Shown here: positions 6,175 through 13,619 of the stretch, one piece after another | Numbering within the stretch: the first letter of the stretch is position 1 | Layout: the number at the start of each line of letters is the position of its first letter | From: JAJTHC01 sp044358835 | GTDB taxonomy: Bacteria; Cyanobacteriota; Vampirovibrionia; Vampirovibrionales; JAJTHC01 | Direction: 5' to 3' | Assembly (NCBI GenBank): GCA_044358835.1 | Contig: JBIKNF010000020.1 | Coordinates: 1 to 25,591 of the forward strand | Length of the DNA stretch: 25,591 nucleotides | Notes under the pieces: generated by a model | Database searches by the model: none | Told to the model about the DNA's origin: nothing | Seen by the model: the letters and a program-made list of their open reading frames with translations, nothing else | Translations under genes and position numbers: made by a program

Positions 6175-8733
6175 CTATTCTTTCATTTCCACAATGGTTT
6201 TGCCGTCGCCACCCAAGTGAGCCTGTTCAGGGTAAAAGTCCTTCACAAAAGGGCATGTTTTGAGATAGTCCCTGACCGCTTTTTTCAACGCCCCTGTGCC
6301 TTGCCCGTGAACGATGCCCACCGTATTCAACCCCACCCGATGGGCGTTGTCTAAAAACGCTTGCACCTCTTCCAATGCTTCAACGGTTCGCTTGCCCCGC
6401 ACATTACATTCGAGTGAAAAAGTCCCTTGAAAAGCAGGTTGGCCCAGTGGCGCCTGTTGCTGATGAATACGGTGCAATAACTTACGATGTTCCGCCTTTT
6501 TAATCGCCTTAATCGCGTCAGGATTCAAGCCCAAGGGTTCGACTTCACTGGCTTTTACCACCAAGTGAATCGTGCCGTTTACAAGCGTGACTTTTTTGCC
6601 GTCGCTAGAAAGCGCCACGATGTGTGACTTGCCCGCGAGTTTGGGGTGTTTGACGTCTTGCCCGATTTCAAAGGTGTGGCGCGGTTTTTCAGGTTCATGG
6701 GCGAGTAGTTCAGCGTCAAGGGGGGCGAGTTCGGCTTGAAAGTGCGCGTCCACCTTGTGCTTTAGACGCAAAATCCGTTGTTGAGCAAAGGCGAGAGACT
6801 TCGGCGATTCTTCCGCTTTTTTGAGACTTTTTTTCAGGCGTTTGGCTTCTTCGTCCACTTCTCTTAAACGGGCTTTGAATTGGGCTTGGTAATCACTGAG
6901 TAATTGCTTTTTCTTTTCACGAAAGGCTTGTTGTTCGGCTTTAAAATCGCTTTGACGCTGTTCTAAAGCGTCTTTGAGCTGTTGAAGTTCAAGGTGGGTT
7001 TCTTCACTAGCAAGCCGTTCTTGTTCTAAGGCGCTCAACAAGCTTGACGAATCACGTTGCACTTGACCCATGTACAGCTGGGCTTCTTCAATAAGGGCGT
7101 GATCCAAGCCCAAACGTTCTGCAATGGCCAGTGCGTTAGACGCCCCCGGCACACCAATAAGCAGACGAAACGTCGGGGCCAAGCGCTCAACATCAAACGC
7201 CACCGATGCATTGACATAGCCCGCTTGACGATGCGCTTCTTGCTTCAATACCCCTAGGTGTGTGGTCACCATAATCATGGCGCCCTTGTCATAAAAGCGT
7301 TTTAAAAGCGCTTGGGCCAAGGCGCTACCTTCAATGGGGTCTGTGCCTGCGGCGATTTCATCAATTAAAATAAGCGACTGTTCAAGTGAAACAGACGCTT
7401 GAGCAAAACGCGCCAGTCGACTCATTTGCCCTGAAAAGGTAGACAAATTGTGTTGCAAGCTTTGAGAATCGCCAATATCCGCCAAAACACGGGTAAACAA
7501 GCTCATTGAAGAGCCTTCTTCCACCACGGGCAGTAGGCCGGCTTGAACCATCAGAACGGCCAAGCCCACGCTTTTGAGTAGAACCGTTTTACCGCCAGTG
7601 TTGGGGCCTGTAATCACCATACAACGGGCAGACGTGTCATTCTGCTCTGTCCCCTCTCCCTTAGGGAAAGGGCTAGGGTGAGGGACTTCAAAGTCCCCCA
7701 GCGTCACGGTATTGGCGATAATGGCGTGCTTGCCTTCTTGCAAGCACAACAACGGATGCTTCACATTGTTCAACCGCAGATGAGGGGCTTGCTCGTCCAC
7801 CACGCGAATGGCTTGGGCGTCCAAGTCTTTCGCCAAACGAGCGGCGGCCCATTGGCGTTCAAGGGCTTCAAGCGCCTGAAAAAAGGTGACGAGTCCTTCG
7901 GCGTCTGAGACGAGGGTTTCGCTTATTTCTTTTAGAATACGCGCCTTTTCCTTTTCCATGCGTTGATGCGTTTCTTGCAAGCGATTGGAGAGTTCCACCA
8001 CGCGTTTGGGTTCAATAAACACGGTGGAACCACTGGCAGAAACGTCTTGCACAATACCGGGGACGCTGGTTTTGTAGAACACATTGACAGGCAGGACGTA
8101 GCGGCCGTTGCGTTGAACGATAATGGGTTCTTGCAGGGCTTTTACAATGGTGGGGCTCGTTAAGAGTTGTTTCAGCGTACTTTGGATTTCCTGTTCTTGA
8201 GCAGAGGCACGCTTTTTGAGCTGAGACAGTTCAGGGGAAGCACTGTCTCGAAGTTCGCCTTCAGGGGCGATTTTTTCATCTAAAAACGTCCACCACCCTA
8301 CAGGGCTTGGGACGCCTTCAAGCCACGCAAAGACGTTGGACTGCGCATTGAGCTGGCCGCGAAACTTAAGCACATGGTTCATAGAATGCCTACCGTGATG
8401 CAAGCCGTGCAACACATCCACCAAATCTGCCAAACCCAGAATCGCCCCTTTCGTAAGGGACTCCAGCGCGGGCAAGGCATCACGAAAGCGCCCCTTGTTT
8501 TGATGCGTGGATTCCCCAAAGCGCTGAAGGAGTTGAGCCAAGGCCCCCACTTCATGTTGATGCCGTTGAAGGTCTTCCACCGCTTCTAAAAAGGGACGCG
8601 TTTGCCATGCTTTTTCACCATAGACACTGGGGCAACGGGCAAACAGTTCCGCCATAAGCCGAGGCCATTCTAAGACGTCAAGGCTTTTAAGGCGGTCTTC
8701 GTAAAGTGGATCGTTGGGATGGTGATTAAACAA
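6175..8733 (-). CDS. mutS2: MutS2-family ATPase/endonuclease
   Basis: MutS2 is a DNA- or ribosome-associated MutS paralogue that suppresses recombination or rescues collided ribosomes in different bacteria. It has an N-terminal core and clamp, Walker A GPNTGGKT (375-382), Walker B LILIDEIAAGTDP, a long Glu/Lys/Gln-rich coiled coil, and a C-terminal Smr domain (about 771-852) with HGQGTG (809-814). I start at a TTG (8733-8731) because AAGGAGG lies 5 nt upstream (8745-8739). It overlaps the preceding gene by 8 nt. An in-frame ATG at 8763 lacks such a site. Two oddities: residues about 350-361 (PHPSPFPKGEGT) are encoded by a copy of the palindromic repeat inserted just before the Walker A strand, and the usual LDLRG lead into Smr reads CNVRG. 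It is last in the minus-strand operon. Confidence 0.92.
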   Translation of the reverse strand: MFNHHPNDPLYEDRLKSLDVLEWPRLMAELFARCPSVYGEKAWQTRPFLEAVEDLQRHQHEVGALAQLLQRFGESTHQNKGRFRDALPALESLTKGAILGLADLVDVLHGLHHGRHSMNHVLKFRGQLNAQSNVFAWLEGVPSPVGWWTFLDEKIAPEGELRDSASPELSQLKKRASAQEQEIQSTLKQLLTSPTIVKALQEPIIVQRNGRYVLPVNVFYKTSVPGIVQDVSASGSTVFIEPKRVVELSNRLQETHQRMEKEKARILKEISETLVSDAEGLVTFFQALEALERQWAAARLAKDLDAQAIRVVDEQAPHLRLNNVKHPLLCLQEGKHAIIANTVTLGDFEVPHPSPFPKGEGTEQNDTSARCMVITGPNTGGKTVLLKSVGLAVLMVQAGLLPVVEEGSSMSLFTRVLADIGDSQSLQHNLSTFSGQMSRLARFAQASVSLEQSLILIDEIAAGTDPIEGSALAQALLKRFYDKGAMIMVTTHLGVLKQEAHRQAGYVNASVAFDVERLAPTFRLLIGVPGASNALAIAERLGLDHALIEEAQLYMGQVQRDSSSLLSALEQERLASEETHLELQQLKDALEQRQSDFKAEQQAFREKKKQLLSDYQAQFKARLREVDEEAKRLKKSLKKAEESPKSLAFAQQRILRLKHKVDAHFQAELAPLDAELLAHEPEKPRHTFEIGQDVKHPKLAGKSHIVALSSDGKKVTLVNGTIHLVVKASEVEPLGLNPDAIKAIKKAEHRKLLHRIHQQQAPLGQPAFQGTFSLECNVRGKRTVEALEEVQAFLDNAHRVGLNTVGIVHGQGTGALKKAVRDYLKTCPFVKDFYPEQAHLGGDGKTIVEMKE
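7651..7684. repeat. Palindromic repeat copy inside the mutS2 reading frame
   Basis: On the plus strand it reads CCCCTCTCCC-tta-GGGAAAGGG, then CTAGGGTGAGGG. This equals one arm of the element at 4632-4766; on the opposite strand it matches positions 4632-4665 at about 29 of 34 bases by eye. It is read in the frame giving PHPSPFPKGEGT, the same frame that gives PHPNPLPEGEG in the intergenic copy. The ATPase domain stays open and all its motifs are intact, so the insertion is tolerated. Confidence 0.85.
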
Positions 8734-9874
8734 TGGCCCCTCCTTGACGTGCGTCCACGTCATTCAACAAACGCACAAAGGCGTCAAACACTTGTTCAGG
8801 CGAAAGATGCGTCAAGCATCGTTGTTCAAATTCACACGTAATCTTGAGCTGGCAGGGTTGGCACGGCAACCCCGCTTGCAACACCTGCACCCAAGCTGTG
8901 GACAGCGGCTTCCAACGCTGTGGATCGGTAGGGCCAAACAGCGCCAAAATAGGGTGCCCTGCTGTACTTGCCATGTGCAGTGGCCCTGAATCAATGCCGA
9001 AGCTGGCATCAAGCTGATGAAGCAAGCTCATGCCTTGGGCCAAGCTTAATTCGCCACAAGCGATGTGTAAGGGCATTTGAGTCGAAAAGTGCGCGTCAAA
9101 CGCTTGATAATACGCTTTTTCAGCGGGACTACCAATACAAAAAAAGGCCAAGGGCGGCAGTTCGCCCTGTGCGTTGTTGATCAAGTCAAAAAAGGCGTGC
9201 CACGCTTGCGTAGGCCACGCTTTTGCGGGGTTAGACGCCACGACGTGCCACAAAACGCATCGGCGCCCGCTTGCTTTATAGCGGTGAATAAGCGCTTGCC
9301 AATCTTCAGGCAAGGGGTGGGCCTGAGTCAAGTACGACCAATCCGCTTCTAAAATGGCTTGTTTTAGCGCGGTTTCTTCTGTTTCAACAGAAGCAGGGTT
9401 CAACACGGCCAAGGCATCCATAAACGCTTGGGCTTCATGAACGCCCAAACGATAGGGTATCGGATGCGTCAAGAGTCCCCCACGCTCTTCCGTGTCAAAG
9501 CCAATCCGCCACGGAATGCCCGCCTTCAACGCCAGCAATACCGAAGACCACGAACGTTTCAAGACAAAGCACGCATCGTAAGACTTGGCTTTTAGATGTG
9601 GCAAAACCTGTTTGGCGGACTCAAAATACACCAGCTCATCCACCGCAGGATGCCCTTCGAGTAATTCGCCCGATCCTTTACTCACCAACACATCGATCAC
9701 CGCGGTGCTGGGTAAAGCATGCCGTAACGCGCGTAAAAAGGGCTCTAGTAAGACGGTATCCCCAATAAAACGGTGGCGAATAACCAAAACACGCTGAACA
9801 GAAGCCCACGCAATAGCCGTTGGATGCTTCAATACGGCCTTTAAAGAGATACTTTTTAACCACTTGCCCCACAT
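8726..9874 (-). CDS. Glycosyltransferase family 9, heptosyltransferase-like
   Basis: GT9 enzymes move heptose from ADP-heptose to the LPS inner core on the cytoplasmic face. Seen here are RVLVIRHRFIGDT near residue 28, a KSYDACFVLKRS segment, PAKAWPTQAW, and the C-terminal donor-site signature GIDSGPLHMASTAGHPILA with LFGPTDPQRW. A CQPC pair follows near the end. The start is ATG 9874, with GGGTGA 8 nt upstream and only 4 nt after the lpxK stop; the frame stays open to a TTG at 9901. Its last codons contain the Shine-Dalgarno and start of mutS2. The acceptor is unknown, so I give no symbol; RfaF/WaaC-like is the nearest description. Confidence 0.85.
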   Translation of the reverse strand: MWGKWLKSISLKAVLKHPTAIAWASVQRVLVIRHRFIGDTVLLEPFLRALRHALPSTAVIDVLVSKGSGELLEGHPAVDELVYFESAKQVLPHLKAKSYDACFVLKRSWSSVLLALKAGIPWRIGFDTEERGGLLTHPIPYRLGVHEAQAFMDALAVLNPASVETEETALKQAILEADWSYLTQAHPLPEDWQALIHRYKASGRRCVLWHVVASNPAKAWPTQAWHAFFDLINNAQGELPPLAFFCIGSPAEKAYYQAFDAHFSTQMPLHIACGELSLAQGMSLLHQLDASFGIDSGPLHMASTAGHPILALFGPTDPQRWKPLSTAWVQVLQAGLPCQPCQLKITCEFEQRCLTHLSPEQVFDAFVRLLNDVDARQGGAIV

Positions 9875-9878
9875 GGTA

Positions 9879-11063
9879 CTATTCACCCATGGCGGGGCCA
9901 ACCGCAGGCGTTAAGGCGGGGGCATTTAAAGAAGAAGACGGCAAAGGCGTTTCTAACTGCACAGGGCCTTGGCGTTCGCCCAAGCCCACAAAGCGTTTAA
10001 TGAGTTGCTTAAACCCTTCTGGCAAAAGTAGTTCAAATTCCACAATATGAATGGATCCCGCCAATTCGCCTAGATCCTGCAGGTTAAGCTTCACGGCGTC
10101 CTTATGCGTACAAAGAATCATGGGTTTTTCGAACTTACGCCACAAGTGCTGTAATTGTTCAAGCGCATAGCCTTCAAGGGCTTCATGATCCGCCAGAATA
10201 AGGGTGGCAAGCAACGTGACTTCGGTGGCCTTGACGCCGTCCATAAATTGTTGCGGATTGCCAATGCCTGTAAACAACAGCGCCTTTTGGGCTTTTAAAT
10301 GGTCTAGGGCTTCAGTGCGGGTAGAATCCAACAAGGGGGTAACGCCTGTAAGCCGCTGCACCACAAGATCAGGGTGCGTTTTACGGGCCTTGCTTTTGTG
10401 AATCAGGGCGTTTAAATAATCCAAGCTTGACGCGTTACAACTGCGCGTCATCAGTAGGCTGTCCGCACGTCGTAAAGAGGCAAGAGGCTCTCTCAAGGGG
10501 CCTAAGGGCAAAATATGCCCATTGCCCAATCGAGCGGTTTCATCAACCAACAACACGTTTAAATCACGCGCCAAGGGGAGGTATTGAAAGCCATCATCCA
10601 GCACCAGCACTTCAATCGGACTTTCCTTAATCAAACGCAAGGCATTTTCACAGCGTTTGCGTCCCACAATGACCGTGGCAAAGGGGCAGGCGTTTTGAAT
10701 CATAAAGGCTTCATCGCCGAAGTCGGGATTTTCGGCCCGTGCGTAAGTTTGCGGTTCAGTGGCCCCGTAGCCACGGCTTAAAATACCCACCTTGAGCTGA
10801 AGTTCATGGTGCAGGTAATGGGCAATCGCCACCGTCATAGGGGTTTTGCCCGTACCGCCTGTCGTTAAGTTGCCCACACTAATGACAGGCACAGGCAGGT
10901 ACACGTTTTTCTTCAACCGCACTTGATACGACCATTGACGCAACGCAACACCCATGCGATACACTGTTGTCGGCAGTATCATCAACATCCACCACCACAA
11001 GGGCGTGGGGCGGGTGTAATGCAAGCGATGAATCGCTTGTGTTAATGAAGACGCGAGATTCAT
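9879..11063 (-). CDS. lpxK: Tetraacyldisaccharide 4'-kinase
   Basis: LpxK phosphorylates the 4' position of the lipid A disaccharide at the inner membrane. An N-terminal hydrophobic segment (about 21-40) anchors it. The P-loop GNLTTGGTGKT is at 64-74, ILSRGYG at about 94-100, and LDDGFQ (155-160) is followed by LARDLNVLLVD. The length (394 aa) exceeds the usual 320-350 aa because of a Pro/Ser/Ala-rich C-terminal tail (about 355-394) with no recognisable domain. The start is fixed by AAGGAG 5 nt upstream and an ATGA overlap with the symporter gene. It shows that the organism makes lipid A. Confidence 0.93.
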   Translation of the reverse strand: MNLASSLTQAIHRLHYTRPTPLWWWMLMILPTTVYRMGVALRQWSYQVRLKKNVYLPVPVISVGNLTTGGTGKTPMTVAIAHYLHHELQLKVGILSRGYGATEPQTYARAENPDFGDEAFMIQNACPFATVIVGRKRCENALRLIKESPIEVLVLDDGFQYLPLARDLNVLLVDETARLGNGHILPLGPLREPLASLRRADSLLMTRSCNASSLDYLNALIHKSKARKTHPDLVVQRLTGVTPLLDSTRTEALDHLKAQKALLFTGIGNPQQFMDGVKATEVTLLATLILADHEALEGYALEQLQHLWRKFEKPMILCTHKDAVKLNLQDLGELAGSIHIVEFELLLPEGFKQLIKRFVGLGERQGPVQLETPLPSSSLNAPALTPAVGPAMGE

Positions 11064-12487
11064 GTGAGCTCCTTCATGGCACCGCGTTCAAGACGCTTAA
11101 ACTGTTTGAACGGACTAAGGGGCTTAAAACGGCTAAGGCCTAGGTAGGTCAAACCCGCAAAAGTAATACTATACAGGGTTGAAAAAGGCCAATCGGGTAA
11201 AAAGCCCAGGGGCAAAGGGGTATACTGCTTCAACGTGGTAAGTAAAGTGCAGAAAAAGCCCACCCACATGGCCCATTGCCCTGCTTGCTTGTGCGGTTTG
11301 GGCGTAAATAAAATCGCCAAAACCGGAACCAACATGGTGGACGCATAAACATCCGCCGACAACCACAAGACTTTAATAATGTCGTTAAAGCGAAAGGCAA
11401 TCAACACCGCCACCACCGCTTGAATGGGGAGAAACACATAATTCACCCAACGCAGTTGCATCCACGTGGCGGAAGGGGCAATAAAGCGTTGCACCACGTC
11501 ATACACCAAGGATTGTGACGCCACGTTCATGGCGCTGTCCATCGTAGAAGTGACCGCAGACAAAAACCCCACAATAATAAGGGTTTGCCATGCGGTTGAC
11601 GGCAATTGTTGGGTCATCCATAAAAAGACATTGGCCTGCCCCGGAGGCGCAATAAAGCCCAAGGCTTCAAATACCCCTTGAGCCGAAAGCCCAATCCACG
11701 CCACCACCGCACACAATAGCACAATAAAGCCCATAGACCAAAAGCTCACGCGAGTCGCTTGTTCAGGGGATTTACACGCCTTCATGCGTTGCCACATTTC
11801 AGGGGCAATCATCCACGCTAGGGCGAATACGGCGGTTAATACCAAGGCATACGCGGGTTCAGGCAACAGCGTCCAGTAGGCGTCGGCTCCATTTTGAGGG
11901 TGCATCCACGCTTGTTGAAACACATCGGGATGAAGCCACCCCTGCCATGCCACAAAACCAGCCAAACTACTTAAGGCCACAATCATTAAAATACATTGCA
12001 AGGTATCAGTAAAGGCCACCGCAAAAAAGCCACCTAGTAAACTATATAAAATCACTATACCATAAAGCGAAAGTAAAAGGGGGGTCCCCCATTCACCCAG
12101 TAAAGCCGTTAACAACTGACGACTGGCCACCAATTGAGACGCCACGGTGGTGGTAGTGGCGATAATAATCACCCACGCCAAAAACAGTCGGCCCCGCTTG
12201 CCAAAGGCTTCTTCCACCGCTTCAGGTTGGCTCATGTACGGCAAGGCTTGCACGCGCTTGCCCACAAATAACGCCACCAATAACATGGTTAATATAGAAG
12301 GAATGGCAATCATCCATAAGGCGCTGAGTCCGTTTTTCCAGTAGGCATCCATAATGGCTTTGGTTGAAGTGGCCCCAAACCACGCGGCGGCAAAACTCAG
12401 GGCCAAACCGATCGTGCCGATTTGCTTGGGGTTGGTGAAGAAATCCACGGTGCCTTGATCTGAAACGGTTTTTGGTGTCGGGGTCAT
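11060..12487 (-). CDS. Sodium:solute symporter family (SSS) transporter
   Basis: This is a multi-pass inner-membrane protein of about 12 hydrophobic segments. The SSS signature region reads GGFFAVAFTDTLQ, and the later TSTMDSAMNVASQ segment corresponds to the conserved Na+-site helix. The first hydrophobic segment, IGLALSFAAAWFGATS (about 24-39), corresponds to the unwound first core helix. The extra N-terminal helix usually preceding it in this family is absent. The start is set by the ATGA overlap with the upstream gene, so the short N-terminus is probably real. The substrate cannot be told from sequence. The gene lies between phospholipid and lipid A genes, and its stop overlaps the lpxK start. 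Confidence 0.85.
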   Translation of the reverse strand: MTPTPKTVSDQGTVDFFTNPKQIGTIGLALSFAAAWFGATSTKAIMDAYWKNGLSALWMIAIPSILTMLLVALFVGKRVQALPYMSQPEAVEEAFGKRGRLFLAWVIIIATTTTVASQLVASRQLLTALLGEWGTPLLLSLYGIVILYSLLGGFFAVAFTDTLQCILMIVALSSLAGFVAWQGWLHPDVFQQAWMHPQNGADAYWTLLPEPAYALVLTAVFALAWMIAPEMWQRMKACKSPEQATRVSFWSMGFIVLLCAVVAWIGLSAQGVFEALGFIAPPGQANVFLWMTQQLPSTAWQTLIIVGFLSAVTSTMDSAMNVASQSLVYDVVQRFIAPSATWMQLRWVNYVFLPIQAVVAVLIAFRFNDIIKVLWLSADVYASTMLVPVLAILFTPKPHKQAGQWAMWVGFFCTLLTTLKQYTPLPLGFLPDWPFSTLYSITFAGLTYLGLSRFKPLSPFKQFKRLERGAMKELT

Positions 12488-13152
12488 GGGGTGTTACCCG
12501 TTGGACTAGGCAAATCTTCACTAAAATAAGCACGACTTTCAAGCAACACGGGGATGCCTCGAATGACGCAGAAAATCACCGCAATCCACGCTGAATACTG
12601 GGCGACTTGGGGAATCCACACCCACTGAAGGCTCCAGTTGTCGACGCCTTTGGGCTGATGAGCCAGAATCATAAAGGCAAAGGCAACAGCCTTAGTCACC
12701 GCGTAAGTCCAACGGCTCAAGCGAGAGCTCGTCAATAAAACGCCCCACCAGCTTTTCATCATAGAACTTTCACCAAAGGCGGTGCATCCCTTTTGCAGGG
12801 CGAAACTGCGAAGACCGTCCACCCACACCCCGCGCGTAATCACCAATAACGGCATCCACAAAGGGATCCAGCCCAAGACGGCAAAGCTCACCCAGTAGAG
12901 CTGTTCCACCACGCGATCGCTTAAAATGTCCACAACCGCCCCTACAGGCGAGCTTTCGCCGAGTTTACGAGCGAGGAAACCGTCCAGCCCGTCCATCCAA
13001 ATAATGGCGACGGTGAGGATGAAGGCAAGCGTGTAGTCACTGGCCTGAGTGCTAAACAGCAAGCCTATTGCGACAAAGCACAGGGCGTTGCGGAACAATG
13101 ACACGGCGTTGGCGGCACCGATACCGAGAGTGGGTTTCTGTGATTTAGGCAT
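12484..13152 (-). CDS. CDP-alcohol phosphatidyltransferase family protein
   Basis: This is an integral membrane enzyme making a phospholipid or related compound from a CDP-activated alcohol. The full family signature D-x2-DG-x2-AR-x8-G-x3-D-x3-D is present at Asp54, Asp57, Gly58, Ala61, Arg62, Gly71, Asp75 and Asp79. About five or six hydrophobic segments are visible, and the length (222 aa) is normal. Typical PgsA reads DPxADK over the last two Asp residues, whereas this protein reads DILSDR. I therefore do not assign phosphatidylglycerophosphate synthase. It is the first gene of the operon running to mutS2. The start ATG at 13152 has AAAGGA about 11 nt upstream. Confidence 0.85.
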   Translation of the reverse strand: MPKSQKPTLGIGAANAVSLFRNALCFVAIGLLFSTQASDYTLAFILTVAIIWMDGLDGFLARKLGESSPVGAVVDILSDRVVEQLYWVSFAVLGWIPLWMPLLVITRGVWVDGLRSFALQKGCTAFGESSMMKSWWGVLLTSSRLSRWTYAVTKAVAFAFMILAHQPKGVDNWSLQWVWIPQVAQYSAWIAVIFCVIRGIPVLLESRAYFSEDLPSPTGNTP

Positions 13153-13184
13153 AGGGGTATCATCCTTTAACTGTGTTTCTTTTT

Positions 13185-13214
13185 ATTTTACACGAAACAC
13201 GCGCAATGCGTTAA
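13185..13214 (-). promoter_or_regulatory. Possible promoter of the lipid/LPS/mutS2 operon
   Basis: On the minus strand, TTAACG (13214-13209), an 18-nt spacer and TAAAAT (13190-13185), about 33 nt before the first start codon. The -35 match is only partial. Confidence 0.35.
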
Positions 13215-13326
13215 ATGAAAATAGTGGGGTTTACGCACTAGGAAAGCGGTCGAAAAGCCGTCATACTGAAAAAGAGTGGCTCCTTGAAAAACGCATAAAA
13301 CACCACCCTTTGTTTCATTTTTCCCA

Positions 13327-13537
13327 CACTTTTGTGGCCAGAAAAAGGACTTTCGTGGACAAAAAAGCGACTTTCATGGCCAGAAAACAGACTTTCGTGG
13401 CCAAAAAAACGACTTTCATGGCCAGAAAACAGACTTTCGTGGCCAAAAAAACGACTTTCATGGACAGAAATCGGACTTTCGTGGCCATAAATCAGACTTT
13501 CGTGGGTCGAAAAGTCGACTTTTGTGTGTCGGAAATT
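13327..13537. repeat. 21-bp tandem repeat array, about ten units
   Basis: Units start at 13327, 13348 and then every 21 nt to 13495, followed by one more after a 1-nt shift (13517). Each has a core like GACTTTCRTGGCC followed by an A-rich stretch. GTGG and ATGG variants alternate, and the 42-bp pair at 13369-13410 is repeated exactly at 13411-13452, a sign of recent duplication. The plus strand can be read as heptapeptides such as TFVAKKT/TFMARKQ. However, that frame has no usable start outside the antisense of the 12484-13152 gene, and the array looks open in the other frames too, so it says little about coding. The array fills most of a 467-bp gap between yidC and the next operon. Confidence 0.85.
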
Positions 13538-13559
13538 AAGCTCTTTTTGACGTCATTTC

Positions 13560-13599
13560 AAAAAAGCGACCGTCTCTTTTTTTAAGAAACGGTCGCTTT
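13560..13599 (-). terminator. Intrinsic terminator of yidC
   Basis: On the minus strand, 21 nt after the yidC stop, AAGCGACCGT pairs with ACGGTCGCTT (13598-13589 with 13573-13564), and a run of six T follows. On the plus strand the run after the stem is short, so it mainly serves yidC. Confidence 0.8.
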
Positions 13600-13619
13600 G
13601 AAATAGAATGGATTAAGGG

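Noticed and set aside
13327..13537. CRISPR array
   Set aside because: Units follow one another with no spacers, the 21-bp period is too short, and no cas genes are present.
13049..13585. Open frame of 178 codons containing TFVAKKT-type heptapeptides
   Set aside because: Its only start lies antisense within the CDP-alcohol transferase gene, there is no other start before the repeats, and it ends inside the yidC terminator. The array looks open in the other frames too, so the long frame is not evidence of coding.
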